The position numbers and the translations under genes are program-made. From Pseudocercospora fijiensis CIRAD86 (taxonomy: Eukaryota > Ascomycota > Dothideomycetes > Mycosphaerellales > Mycosphaerellaceae): a stretch of 64,000 nucleotides of DNA. The stretch lies in NCBI RefSeq assembly GCF_000340215.1, contig NW_006921533.1, forward strand, positions 3,212,273 to 3,276,272, written 5' to 3'. Of this stretch, positions 43,147 through 56,389 are shown in pieces; position 1 is the first letter of the stretch, and each line of letters begins with the position of its first letter. The notes beneath the pieces were generated by a model. It worked only from the letters and a program-made list of their open reading frames with translations. It was not told the DNA's origin and ran no database searches.

Positions 43147-44889
43147 ATGTGGTTGTTGAACGTCAAGACTTGGATGCTGAAGCAGATCACAAAGGAAAGA
43201 GACTGGGCCCGGAAATATGCCATCTTGTCACATACATGGACTGACGACGAAGTCGATTTCCGAGACATTAATACCAACCTCAAAGTAGCAACCCAAAAGA
43301 AAGGATATGCGAAAATCAAATATGCCTGTCGTCAAGCCGACAAGGATGGTCTTAAATATGTCTGGATTGACACGTGCTGCATCGACAAGTCCAGCAGCGC
43401 AGAGCTTTCGCAGGCTATCAATTCAATGTACAAGTGGTACACTAATGCCAAAGTGTGCTATGCTTACCTTTCCGACGTTAAGGTCGCTGGCCCTCGCAAT
43501 CCAGCGGAGGAGGATACGCGCAAGCTTCTGGAGGGAAGTCGATGGTTTACTCGAAGTTGGACTTTGCAAGAGCTGATCGCACCTGACCATGTCATGTTTT
43601 TCGCTCATGCATGGCAATCCATCGGCACGAAGCACGAAATGGTCGATCTTCTCTCGTCAATCACTGGCATTGATGCAGATGTCTTGACACACCGGCAAGG
43701 TCTTCATTCTATCAGTGTCGCAAAAAGAATGTCATGGGCTGCTCATCGTCAGAGCTCGCGTGAGGAGGACCAGGCATACTCGCTTCTTGGCATCTTTGAC
43801 GTTCACATGCCAATGCTGTACGGTGAAGGCGAGAAGGCCTTCATACGTCTTCAAGAAGAGATCGTCCGCACATCTTTGGATCACTCCGTGTTCGCTTGGG
43901 AGACTTGGACTGATGTATTGGCAGGAACCCTGTTTTCGCCTTCTCCTTATGGCTTCAGGGATGCTGCTAAGGTCGAGAGCTGGACTGTGCCAGAACGCGA
44001 CGAGTCTTTTGAGCTATCGAACAAAGGACTGCGCATCACACTACCCGCCTTGCGGCGTGGGAATGAGCTCCGTGCTGTGCTAAATTGCCGCTATGGCGAC
44101 CAATTCATGCGACCCATTGCCCTCCGCCTTGAAGTCTTACCAGCGAGGAGCATCACTCCTGCTAAATCATCCTCGACGACAGTATGCCACATGAAGCTGG
44201 CACATTTCGACAAGGGCAAGCGTTCTCACCTGACTACTCTCGACGTCAATGAACTTCACTCCACGAAATGGCTGGATCTGGTGGTGGCTAGGGAGAAGCC
44301 AACGGCATCCGGGAGGCAGCTGTCTAAGAAGATCATGATTCACGGGAGTCCTTCGTACAATGGGTTTGACCTCATAGATCCTCAGCCGGCAACTGCCTTT
44401 TGCAGTAAAGATCTTGTCATGAGCCTTAAAGTCTCGGAATCTGGGGGGACTGAGACGGGAAGAATCATCATCGCAGATCGACAGGATAACATTCTCACCC
44501 TGGCCTTTGCACAAACGTTCGAGCATGACTCTGCGACGCTTAGATACTGTCTAGTCAGTCATGCAGAATGCGATGAGCCACGTCGAGCTGCTCAAGTCTT
44601 GCTCACGAGCTTGGCTTCGCCAGCCGTCGCTGAGGCTGGCATAACCGGCGGGCGGAAAGTCTATGCTAAATGTCAACACATGTATGTGATGGGCGAAGAA
44701 GTTTGGTTGATAACGCTCGCCGCTGCAAGTGAGGCTATCAATGCAGCAGAAATAAGGGCTTCTAGGATCCGCAGCATCGTTGATGACAGGCGGCATGGAG
44801 CTGTTTCTTCTGTGCCATTGAACATGATCTCGACGGATTCACAGTTTTATCTTGGTAATTACAACACCCCGGCCCAAGGAAATTCATAG
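43147..44889 (+). CDS. Heterokaryon incompatibility (HET) domain protein
   Basis: A single exon of 580 aa from the ATG at 43147; MWLLNVKTWMLKQI is the usual start of HET proteins of this class (MWLLN..). Residues 24-31 YAILSHTW, 71-80 YVWIDTCCID, then AINSMYKWYTNAKVCYAYLS and SRWFTRSWTLQELIAP are the HET-domain motifs. Further on, ISVAKRMSWAAHRQSSREED and AYSLLGIFDVHMPMLYGEGE complete the block found in HET-E/HET-D-like proteins. The C-terminal half is beta-rich with no NACHT, WD40 or ankyrin part, so this is a short HET protein. HET domains trigger cell death when incompatible fungal cells fuse. Whether this one segregates as an allorecognition gene cannot be told from one genome. Confidence 0.92.
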   Translation: MWLLNVKTWMLKQITKERDWARKYAILSHTWTDDEVDFRDINTNLKVATQKKGYAKIKYACRQADKDGLKYVWIDTCCIDKSSSAELSQAINSMYKWYTNAKVCYAYLSDVKVAGPRNPAEEDTRKLLEGSRWFTRSWTLQELIAPDHVMFFAHAWQSIGTKHEMVDLLSSITGIDADVLTHRQGLHSISVAKRMSWAAHRQSSREEDQAYSLLGIFDVHMPMLYGEGEKAFIRLQEEIVRTSLDHSVFAWETWTDVLAGTLFSPSPYGFRDAAKVESWTVPERDESFELSNKGLRITLPALRRGNELRAVLNCRYGDQFMRPIALRLEVLPARSITPAKSSSTTVCHMKLAHFDKGKRSHLTTLDVNELHSTKWLDLVVAREKPTASGRQLSKKIMIHGSPSYNGFDLIDPQPATAFCSKDLVMSLKVSESGGTETGRIIIADRQDNILTLAFAQTFEHDSATLRYCLVSHAECDEPRRAAQVLLTSLASPAVAEAGITGGRKVYAKCQHMYVMGEEVWLITLAAASEAINAAEIRASRIRSIVDDRRHGAVSSVPLNMISTDSQFYLGNYNTPAQGNS

Positions 44890-45163
44890 CTTTGATCAGC
44901 GGCCCGCGTCCTTGACGATATCGAGAGTCTCATCTGCTGCTTGTCGCTCGCCTGTTTGATCCTCCACGGCCATGGAGTACCGCGCGAATTGATCGACAGT
45001 GACTAGCCGAAGGTTTGCCCGCGGGCCTCCGCATCGCATGCAGGTCGGGTCCTTATTAGGCCGTGACCTGGATAGAATGCAACCTCATAATTGAGTGCTG
45101 GCTCGTTTCACTTTTACACTGGACTTCTTGAACAACTGCAGTGACCGTTGCTTTTCTCAAAGA

Positions 45164-46686
45164 ATGGGCCCGCCAACGGATGAGATGACCCTTTCCGAGG
45201 CCATCGCTTCAAATCCGGGCACAGACACGGTAGAAGAGACCAGTTGGACCGCAGATGAAGAACGGCACCTTGTTCGCAAGCTCGACATTCGCATCTTTCC
45301 AGCGATCATCGTGCTTTTCATTCTGAACTTCATCGACCGCAACAACTTCGCCAATGCAAGATTGAAGGGTCTCGAAGCTGATCTTCAACTGTCAGATGTC
45401 GAATGCCAAACCTGCATTAGTATTTTACTGGTTGGATATGTCAGCTGTCAGGTCCCGAGTAATACGATTCTGAATCAAGTCAAGAGGCCTAGCTTGTATT
45501 TGTGCACGTGTGTTGCGGCTTGAGGAGTAATCAGCGCATGCACTGCAGTATGCCATAATGCGGTCGGCGCAATCATGTGTAGATTATTTCTAGGATGTGT
45601 CGAGGTATGTCTGATCAGCTTCACGACTGTAAAACCAGTTGACAGAAACAGGCCGCATTCTTTCCCGGCTGTCTCTTGCTTTTAAGCAGGTGGTACACAA
45701 GAGCAGAGATGCAACTGAGAGTTACATTGATCAATGCTGATAATCTTGCCACCCAAGCATTTGGTGGGCTCATTGCTGCTGGCATTCTGGGTGACATGGA
45801 AGGCGTTCATGGCATTCGGGCGTGGAGGTGGCTCTTCATCATCGAAGGAGTTCTCACTGTGGGCATTGCGTTCATCGCATACCCGATCTTGACAGACTAC
45901 CCTGCTACGACACGCTGGCTCTCGGCTCGACAGTCGAGTATCGCAAGCCAGACTTGCGAGAGATGTTGACACCGTTGACACAGATGACTCCATGACTGCG
46001 TATCAGGGATTGAAATTGGCACTTATCGATCCCAAGGTCTGGCTCGTGGCTGCTACCTACTTCTTGACCATCATGGGCTTGTCATTTACTAATTAGCTTC
46101 TTCGTTCCTACAATCAAACAAGCTCTCGGATACTCAACAACCATAACCCTACTTCTCACTGCTCCGCCCTGGATCTTTGCAATCCTCGTCTCCCTTCCAA
46201 ATGGTTGGCATGCAGATCGCTCTGGAGAACGATACTTTCACTGTCTCTGGCCTGCTATCGCTTGCTTGGTTGGCTATGCGATATCCAGCTCCAGTGTCAA
46301 TATCGGCGCTCGGTACTTCAGCACCTTTTTGATGACGACTGGCTACGCATCTGGTTTCGTTGTGCTTGCTTGGATCTCGAACACAATCCCAAGACCTCCG
46401 GCCAAGCGAGCTGTGGCGATCGGGATGATCAATGCTTGTGGTAATATCGGGAGCATACCAGGGATTTATATTTGGCGAAGCATGGATGGACCTTACTACA
46501 GGGTGCCATTTTGGAGCTGCTTCGCTATTCTGGGTTCGGCCTGTGCGGTCGCGTGTGTTCTCAGACAGTATCTGGCCAGGTTGAAATCGCAAGCTGGATC
46601 GAGACGAGAATGGCACGATTGAGCTGGACGTTGATGGCAAGAACCTTTGCTCAGCGGAAGTCAAAGGCTTTCGGTATCTGTACTAG
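45164..46686 (+). pseudogene. Broken MFS anion:cation symporter (ACS family)
   Basis: The order of motifs is that of an ACS transporter like the one at 10395-12339: KLDIRIFPAIIVLFILNFID, RNNFANARLKGL, an intron at 45605-45651, AAFFPGCLLLLSRWYTRAEM, AWRWLFIIEGV, then the second half with YSTTITLLLTAPPWIFAI and INACGNIGSIPGIYIW, and a tail ending KGFRYLY before TAG at 46684. At least four lesions break it. TGA at 45521-45523 stands where the family has Trp before GVISACT. A frame shift lies near 45930-45950 after TTRWLSA. Another lies at 46092-46095, where FTN meets TAG and the frame resumes as SFFVPTIKQA. A last one lies near 46588. Each segment is well conserved, so the loss is recent. An unusual intron or sequencing error could explain one lesion but not all. 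Confidence 0.85.
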
Positions 46687-46830
46687 CTGGGAGTTCCTGC
46701 CGACTTACGGCTTTGAACAGATCAATGCAAGCTGTCGAATGCGATGCCGCAAAGCATCCCAGAATCAGGAAAGGACACAATGCAACACCGCCCCCTAGGG
46801 CAACGATGCAAGTCAATCGCCACCCATTCC

Positions 46831-47535
46831 TCAATTCACAGTCAAAATCTGCTCAAAGAACCCCCCATACTCCTCGTGCTGCGGCCTCAAATGCACCTCC
46901 AAGATCCAATGCCTCTTATGCCCCTTCTTATCCAACCCATCCATCTTCTGATCATTCCCCTCAACAATATAATTCGTAATCTTATCATTAGGAATCCTCT
47001 CATGCGGAAAATCCCCCACAATATGTCCAGCCAAATGCGCTCCCCATTTCCACCCATCTCCAGCAGCCGTAGCCTTGGCAATCTCAAAAAGCTCCCCACC
47101 AGTCATCGAAGGATTCTGATCATATTTCGCTTTGATCTTATACCACATCGGTTCCAGTGCATCCCGAAGTTTGATTTTCTCTGCATCATCGGTCTCGATG
47201 ATGTACGTTCGTCCGAAATCTGCTTCCCAGGCTTCGAAGACGGGTCCGAGATCTATGACCAGGACGTCACCTTTTTCGACGATCCGGTCAGGTGGGTTTT
47301 CGGCGAATGGGGCTAGAGTATTGGGTCCACTTCGGATCAATCGTTTGTGCCAGTGGGTTCGCACGCCATAGTTTTCTTTTCCCATTTGATGGATTTCGTC
47401 GCTGATTTGCTTTTCGCTGACGCCCGGGCGAATGAGTTTGGAGCCGATTTCTTTGAACATTTCTGCCGCTTTTCTTTCTGCGTCTCGAAGCGCGTGCGCT
47501 CGGTCTTGTTCGATTGTGATTGTTTCTGTGGCCAT
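46831..47535 (-). CDS. M24 family metallopeptidase (creatinase/aminopeptidase fold)
   Basis: A single exon of 234 aa. The pita-bread fold is complete without the N-terminal domain found in prolidase and creatinase. Metal ligands can be placed: Asp in DVLVIDLGP, Asp in ADFGRTY, His in LAGHIVGDFPHE, Glu in WILEVHLRP, and a last Glu in GGFFEQIL. The short N-terminus is helical (AHALRDAERKAAEMFKEIG). Methionine aminopeptidases are the other single-domain members, but the His-rich middle (RTHWHKRL) and the missing MetAP signature argue for a Xaa-Pro-peptidase-like protein of unknown substrate. It is convergent with the broken transporter. Confidence 0.85.
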   Translation of the reverse strand: MATETITIEQDRAHALRDAERKAAEMFKEIGSKLIRPGVSEKQISDEIHQMGKENYGVRTHWHKRLIRSGPNTLAPFAENPPDRIVEKGDVLVIDLGPVFEAWEADFGRTYIIETDDAEKIKLRDALEPMWYKIKAKYDQNPSMTGGELFEIAKATAAGDGWKWGAHLAGHIVGDFPHERIPNDKITNYIVEGNDQKMDGLDKKGHKRHWILEVHLRPQHEEYGGFFEQILTVN

Positions 47536-47990
47536 GATGGATGATGTTCAGGACGTTCGAGTCGTGGTTTGTCTTGACGGATGCGCGCCTGCGGGTGGGG
47601 GTTTTGGAGACACGAATTGATCCGGAGCGGTGTCGTTGTCCAACGCTTGAATGTTACTGTCGGAAGAGTCGAATATCAATACCTGCCATTCAGAGCTCGG
47701 ACAAAAGTAAGCTTGTGACTCGTGAGCAGGTGAGAATGTCATCACGTCTCGTGGATGATTGCTGCTAGGCGTAAACTGTGTCCTTGTGCCGAAGACAATA
47801 TGCTGTCACATGCACTAGAGGTGAAGTCAACCTGAAAAGCTGAGCTGAGCGCACGGACGCCCTTCTCCACTTTTTCGGCAGCACGGCCATGCCATGCGGT
47901 GCTATGAGCTTTTCGTGTACATTCTGCTGATCGACACGCCTTCGACGACACGACATCTTGGGGCGCAATGTTTCTCCTTCCTTGGAGATA
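47536..47990. other. Divergent intergenic region
   Basis: Lies between the minus-strand M24 gene and the plus-strand MOCS1A frame; probably holds both promoters. No gene seen. Confidence 0.4.
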
Positions 47991-49331
47991 ATGTACAGAG
48001 CCTCGATGGCCAACAAGCTTGCCAGCACAGCGCTGTCGAGGGCGCTTCGAAGATGGCCACATCCACACGCGACCCCGTCTACACCTTGCAGAGGTGTCGC
48101 AACTGCAGCCAGCGTCGACATACACGAACCTGAACCGTACATACCAGACTCGACGCCAATAGTGCCCTCCAGGCCAGACCGAAAGGAGGCTGTACGGAAC
48201 GCGAAACCTTTCTCCGAATTCCTTACAGATACATACGACCGACAGCACGACTACCTGCGCATATCGCTCACCGAGAAATGTAATTTACGATGTACATATT
48301 GCATGCCTGAGGAGGGTGTTCACCTTTCGCCGAATCGAGAAATCCTTACGACGCCTGAGATTTACTACTTGAGCGCGTTGTTCGTCAACCAAGGCGTCAG
48401 CAAGATCAGGTTGACTGGTGGCGAGCCGACTGTGAGGAAGGACATCATTCCCCTCATGCAACAGATCGGACGTCTCCGACGTAATGGTTTGAAAGAGCTG
48501 GCTTTGACCACTAATGGGATATCGCTACATCGGAAGCTGGACGACATGGTTGAGGCTGGCTTGACTGGTGTGAACATCAGCCTGGACACGCTCGATCCTC
48601 TTCAATTTCCAATCTTGACTCGTCGACAAGGGTTTAGCGCCGTCATGAAAAGCATCAATCGAGTGCAAGAGATGAACAAGCTGGGCGCGCGCATCAAGCT
48701 GAAGATCAACTGCGTTGCCATGCGTGGAGTTAACGATGATCAAATCATTCCTTTCGTGGAAATGACCAGAGATCAAGACATCGAAATACGGTTCATTGAG
48801 TACATGCCGTTCGGTGGAAACAAGTGGTCGCAGAGAAAGATGCTTCCGTATGCGGAATTGGTCGAGCTCATCCGTGCACGGTATCCGACTCTGGGCCGCT
48901 TAAGAGACGCAAAGAATGACACGTCCAAGACATGGCAAGTACCTGGATTCAAAGGTCGGGTTGGCTTCATCACGAGCATGACGCATAACTTTTGCGGAAC
49001 ATGCAACCGGCTCCGAATCACTTCTGATGGCAATCTCAAAGTGTGCCTGCATGGCAACACCGAAGTGAATCTCCGAGATGTGATTCGAGCTGACAACCGA
49101 GGAGAGCCAATGGATGAAGCAGCATTCGAAGCGATACGACAGATTGAGCTGGACCGGCGGAAGCACGCCGAAGATGGCCTGCATTTCGATGGCGAGAAAG
49201 GCTGGATCAGCAAAGAGCGACAACTCCTTGAGGTAATTGGCGCTGCTGTGAAGCGCAAGAAGGCAAAGCACGCCGGAATGGGCAAGCTGGAAAACATGGA
49301 GAATCGGCCAATGATCTTGATTGGTGGGTAG
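47991..49331 (+). CDS. cnxABC: GTP 3',8-cyclase, molybdenum cofactor step 1 (MOCS1A/MoaA domain)
   Basis: 446 aa from the ATG at 47991; the frame reaches further up only to a TTG. It makes 3',8-cyclo-GTP from GTP in mitochondria. The N-terminal 45 residues are Arg/Ser/Ala-rich, a likely presequence. The radical-SAM [4Fe-4S] motif is Cys97, Cys101, Cys104 (EKCNLRCTYCMPEEG). RLTGGEPTVRKD is the SAM-binding GGEP loop. The second cluster motif, NFCGTCNRLRITSDGNLKVC, binds GTP. The C-terminus is ..MILIGG: the Gly-Gly end is required in human MOCS1A. The stop follows at once and the MoaC domain starts in a second frame downstream, so this locus has the two-frame layout of MOCS1. In Aspergillus the equivalent locus is called cnxABC. 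Confidence 0.93.
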   Translation: MYRASMANKLASTALSRALRRWPHPHATPSTPCRGVATAASVDIHEPEPYIPDSTPIVPSRPDRKEAVRNAKPFSEFLTDTYDRQHDYLRISLTEKCNLRCTYCMPEEGVHLSPNREILTTPEIYYLSALFVNQGVSKIRLTGGEPTVRKDIIPLMQQIGRLRRNGLKELALTTNGISLHRKLDDMVEAGLTGVNISLDTLDPLQFPILTRRQGFSAVMKSINRVQEMNKLGARIKLKINCVAMRGVNDDQIIPFVEMTRDQDIEIRFIEYMPFGGNKWSQRKMLPYAELVELIRARYPTLGRLRDAKNDTSKTWQVPGFKGRVGFITSMTHNFCGTCNRLRITSDGNLKVCLHGNTEVNLRDVIRADNRGEPMDEAAFEAIRQIELDRRKHAEDGLHFDGEKGWISKERQLLEVIGAAVKRKKAKHAGMGKLENMENRPMILIGG

Positions 49332-49496
49332 GTCTGTTCTTATCTGTTCTACACCAACACAGCGGTGGTGTCAGCGTATAGTGCAGCGCACGCAGCTATA
49401 AGTGTGCTACGAGATGACGAATTCACGAACTTCACGACACTCATCCTCGAGCCTTATTCAATTCTCTCTGTCGTTCTGCAACTAATGTTTTGGTAG
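49324..49496 (+). other. Candidate alternative intron joining MOCS1A to MOCS1B
   Basis: A GT donor inside the Gly-Gly codons (ATTG/GTGGGT, cut after 49323) and an acceptor ACTAATGTTTTGGTAG ending at 49496, with a branch-point-like CTAAT 10 nt before, would remove the stop and join the frames: ..ILI-G-KKRHL... The stronger-looking donor GTAGGT at 49328 gives a stop straight away. The fused protein would be about 1025 aa. Confidence 0.4.
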
Positions 49497-49546
49497 GTAA
49501 GAAGAGACATCTTGCGCGTCCAAGTCGTGAAGCGTGCATTGCTTTA

Positions 49547-51241
49547 ATGTCGCATACTCGACGATCTACGATGCCGTGGTCATCAGTCCCTTGGCACCTA
49601 CTTCGGCAGACCGTGTCAAATTCGTCAGTCCGGTTCTACTCCTCCGACAACCATCAATCGCAACGCGCTCTTAATGGCGAAGCAAGGAAAGATAGTAGTC
49701 TCCAAGATCAGCCGCCCTTGCTTGCTTCTGCATTTGGTTTTCAGAGCCTCAGTGGTCTCTTCGAAGAGCCTAAACAAAGAAGATATAGTAGGCCACGCCA
49801 GCCACGTGCTGAACCGCCTAAGACCGGACCTGAAATACAAGAGAAGCGCGACGTCCCTAGAACGGAAAGCGATGCCATCACGGGCGATGCTGTATCTAAT
49901 CCCGCCACACAAACCCACGGCGAAAAGGCCACAAGACCTCAGGTGCAAGAGGAAGCGCCGCCTTCTGAAGGATATCAGTCTCTACAAGATCGGGTTCATT
50001 CACAATCAGCGGCTGATGCGCCGAATCTGTTCCGAAAGCATATTTTCCCGAATCCTGTTCGGACGGATATCGTTGGGAAGATCACAAAGCACTCAGTGCA
50101 AGACGAAGGGCCGCTTTCTCGAGGGTATCGGTTTCTGCAAAACCAGACTCAATCACAATCAACGACCGATACGCCGAAACGGACCCTAAGGTATATTCCA
50201 AAGGAGCCGATTGTCGAGAAGGAACCCGGAGCAAAGCTAAAGCGCCCCAGGCTTATTGGGAAAGGCCATGCTCACCCGTCTTCACAGGACCGGACGAGGG
50301 CGCAGCCAAATCCATTCACAATGAATCCGAGCGAGGACATCGTTGACAAAAAGGCCAGCTATGGAGTCACTGGACCGGCCTTGCATAAGACACAAGAACA
50401 AGAATCAACTCGGCCATGGGGCCTGAGCAAAATAGACGAAAACTCCCCAGAATCCATGACAGACCATGTTTCTGTGGCTGCCGGTACGAATGATCAGCGA
50501 GATGGAAAAGAGTCATCCACGGTGCCTGTAGGACCACCTGCAGCGAAGATGGACCTGAGTGAGACCTTTTCCGACGGCACTCCTCCAGCCTCGATCAGAG
50601 TGGCAAATGCGCTGACGCACCTCACCTCTGCTGGAGAAGCGCACATGGTCGACGTTGGTACCAAAGCAAACACCAAAAGGGTCGCTATTGCGATATGTCT
50701 GCTGAGATTTTCGAAGCTTGAAACCTCTAATGTTGTAGCTGAGAACAGCAACAAAAAGGGCGATGTCCTTGGCGTGGCTCGTATCGCTGGTATCATGGCT
50801 GCTAAGCGTACTTCGGATATTATACCACTCTGCCATCCGCTCATTATTAGCAAAGTGGAGCTGGACGTCAGTCTCCTCCCGCCAGGAAAGCCGATAAAAG
50901 GCGGCCTTTTCGTCCCATATGGCGCCATCAAAATCACCGCGGAAGTCCAGTGTACAGGACCGACTGGCGTTGAAATGGAAGCGCTCACTGCATCGACGGC
51001 GGCCGCACTGACCGCTTATGATATGTGCAAAGCCATAGACAAAGATATGTACATGACGAACAGTCGCATTGTATACAAAGTCGGTGGCAACAGTGGCATG
51101 CACGTTTTCCAGGAGTGGGCGCGAGCCCAAGGCGAAGCGTGGTTTCAAGAGAGAAACTATGACGTGCCCGCGAAAATTTTCAGAAAAGCCAAGGGGGAAG
51201 GGGTGGAAAAATCAGAAGAGAAGCCACATGAATCATCTTGA
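49547..51241 (+). CDS. cnxABC: Cyclic pyranopterin monophosphate synthase (MOCS1B/MoaC domain)
   Basis: 564 aa from the ATG at 49547 (556 aa from the ATG at 49571); the frame is open back to 49490 without an ATG. The MoaC domain is at the C-terminus: SAGEAHMVDVGTKANTKRVA, IMAAKRTSDIIPLCHPLIIS (with the conserved LCHP), then PTGVEMEALTASTAAALTAY and MCKAIDKDM. It turns cyclo-GTP into cPMP. The N-terminal MPWSSVPWHLLRQTVSNSSV block is Arg/Ser-rich and could be a presequence, arguing for independent translation. Between leader and domain lie about 330 low-complexity residues with two imperfect copies of a unit containing EGYQSLQDRVHSQS / RGYRFLQNQTQSQS. It could be a separate gene, the second frame of a bicistronic mRNA, or joined by splicing. 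Confidence 0.9.
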   Translation: MSHTRRSTMPWSSVPWHLLRQTVSNSSVRFYSSDNHQSQRALNGEARKDSSLQDQPPLLASAFGFQSLSGLFEEPKQRRYSRPRQPRAEPPKTGPEIQEKRDVPRTESDAITGDAVSNPATQTHGEKATRPQVQEEAPPSEGYQSLQDRVHSQSAADAPNLFRKHIFPNPVRTDIVGKITKHSVQDEGPLSRGYRFLQNQTQSQSTTDTPKRTLRYIPKEPIVEKEPGAKLKRPRLIGKGHAHPSSQDRTRAQPNPFTMNPSEDIVDKKASYGVTGPALHKTQEQESTRPWGLSKIDENSPESMTDHVSVAAGTNDQRDGKESSTVPVGPPAAKMDLSETFSDGTPPASIRVANALTHLTSAGEAHMVDVGTKANTKRVAIAICLLRFSKLETSNVVAENSNKKGDVLGVARIAGIMAAKRTSDIIPLCHPLIISKVELDVSLLPPGKPIKGGLFVPYGAIKITAEVQCTGPTGVEMEALTASTAAALTAYDMCKAIDKDMYMTNSRIVYKVGGNSGMHVFQEWARAQGEAWFQERNYDVPAKIFRKAKGEGVEKSEEKPHESS

Positions 51242-55069
<3,828 letters not shown>

Positions 55070-56389
55070 TTGCAACTTGATTGACACTCCAGGAAATACA
55101 AAGCATGATAACGAGGCAAGCATTGTTTGGCGTTGGTGCATCAAGGTTCATGCTTTTTCAATATCGTGAAAGACATATTGTCGACTCTTATCCAATTGTT
55201 CGCCAGCTTTTACATTCTCTTGTCCTGCTGCTTACAGCTGACCTGGTTTCATAGATATTCTTGTTCAATGTACTATGTAGCAGACGGCGGCTATCGAGGA
55301 GTGAATACACAGTTATGCCAACAACATGTGACATCCGTCTAGTCCCAATCGGGTGTCAGAACCCAGACCTGGTCTTGGCAGAATTTCGACTCCAACTTAG
55401 GCTCAGCTTTCCTTTGCTTCTCTTCTGCCCACGATCACTATCTCAAAACCACCACGCGCGCAGTTACCCCCAAGGTTCTCCCTATCTACATCCTCCAGAT
55501 ACTGACCGGCAATGGCATCCTCGCCGGAACACCTCCTATAGTGCGGTGAGAGCGGCCATGGGTCCGTTATGATCCCTGTGCGACACACTTCAATGCAACC
55601 AGCTTCCAATGCGACCAAACCATGTGCCTCTTTTATGCACAGAGTGCTCCCACGCGATACTCCAATGCGACAGATCCTCCAGAGCGACAACTACTCCAAT
55701 GCAACAAGACACATGCCGAATCGTGATCACGCTGCCACGTTGATGCATTGATTACGAGCGTGTCACGATAGCGCCGACGTTCGCCCATTCGCCCGGACTC
55801 ATGCCTTCAGACCGTCCCTCGCTCTCCTACGTGGCGGTAGTTGGCCACACCCATGCTGCCAGACTGTCGTTCTCGGTGCCTTGGCGCGCAAGCAGATAAG
55901 AGCAAGCGCGAGCAAGACTGCGGCTGGAGAGACAGCACGTTTCAGGAGACAATCTGCTCGTGATTTCGCACGCAGTATGGCGACAGTGACCCTCGGGTCT
56001 GGACTGTGGTAGACTTATCGTCAGGCGCTCGTTTATGCTTGCACGTGGGATGATAAGTAGCTGCACTTTATTGGACCAGGCTATGCTCCAGGACTCCATA
56101 TTAGGTAGCTAAACGCCGGTAAGCATGTGTCTACGCCACTTCCGGCAAGCTCACACACCATTGTTACGTCGCAAATCCCGATGGACAGACGCAAAGGCTA
56201 GCCCCATGGGGTTCTTGAGCCCACTGTGTAGACATGGGCTGATGGAATGAGAATATATGCCGCCGCTATATGCTAAGGGAACAGGTTTGCATTGCCATCA
56301 TCTCCTTATTGAATCAAGCAAGATCCCCGCGATCCTTCCGCATCGCTTTCACTGATCCTAAACACATTTTATTCCGCCAGGATCCCGCA
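55070..56389. other. Intergenic region between the two catabolic genes
   Basis: No supported gene in 1.3 kb. Four copies of a motif like TYCAATGCRAC occur at about 55589, 55605, 55661 and 55695. An in-frame ATG at 56270 would lengthen the Rieske protein by 40 residues. Confidence 0.45.

Noticed and set aside
46744..47316. 190-codon plus-strand frame opposite the M24 peptidase
   Set aside because: It is the antisense shadow of a clearly recognisable peptidase.
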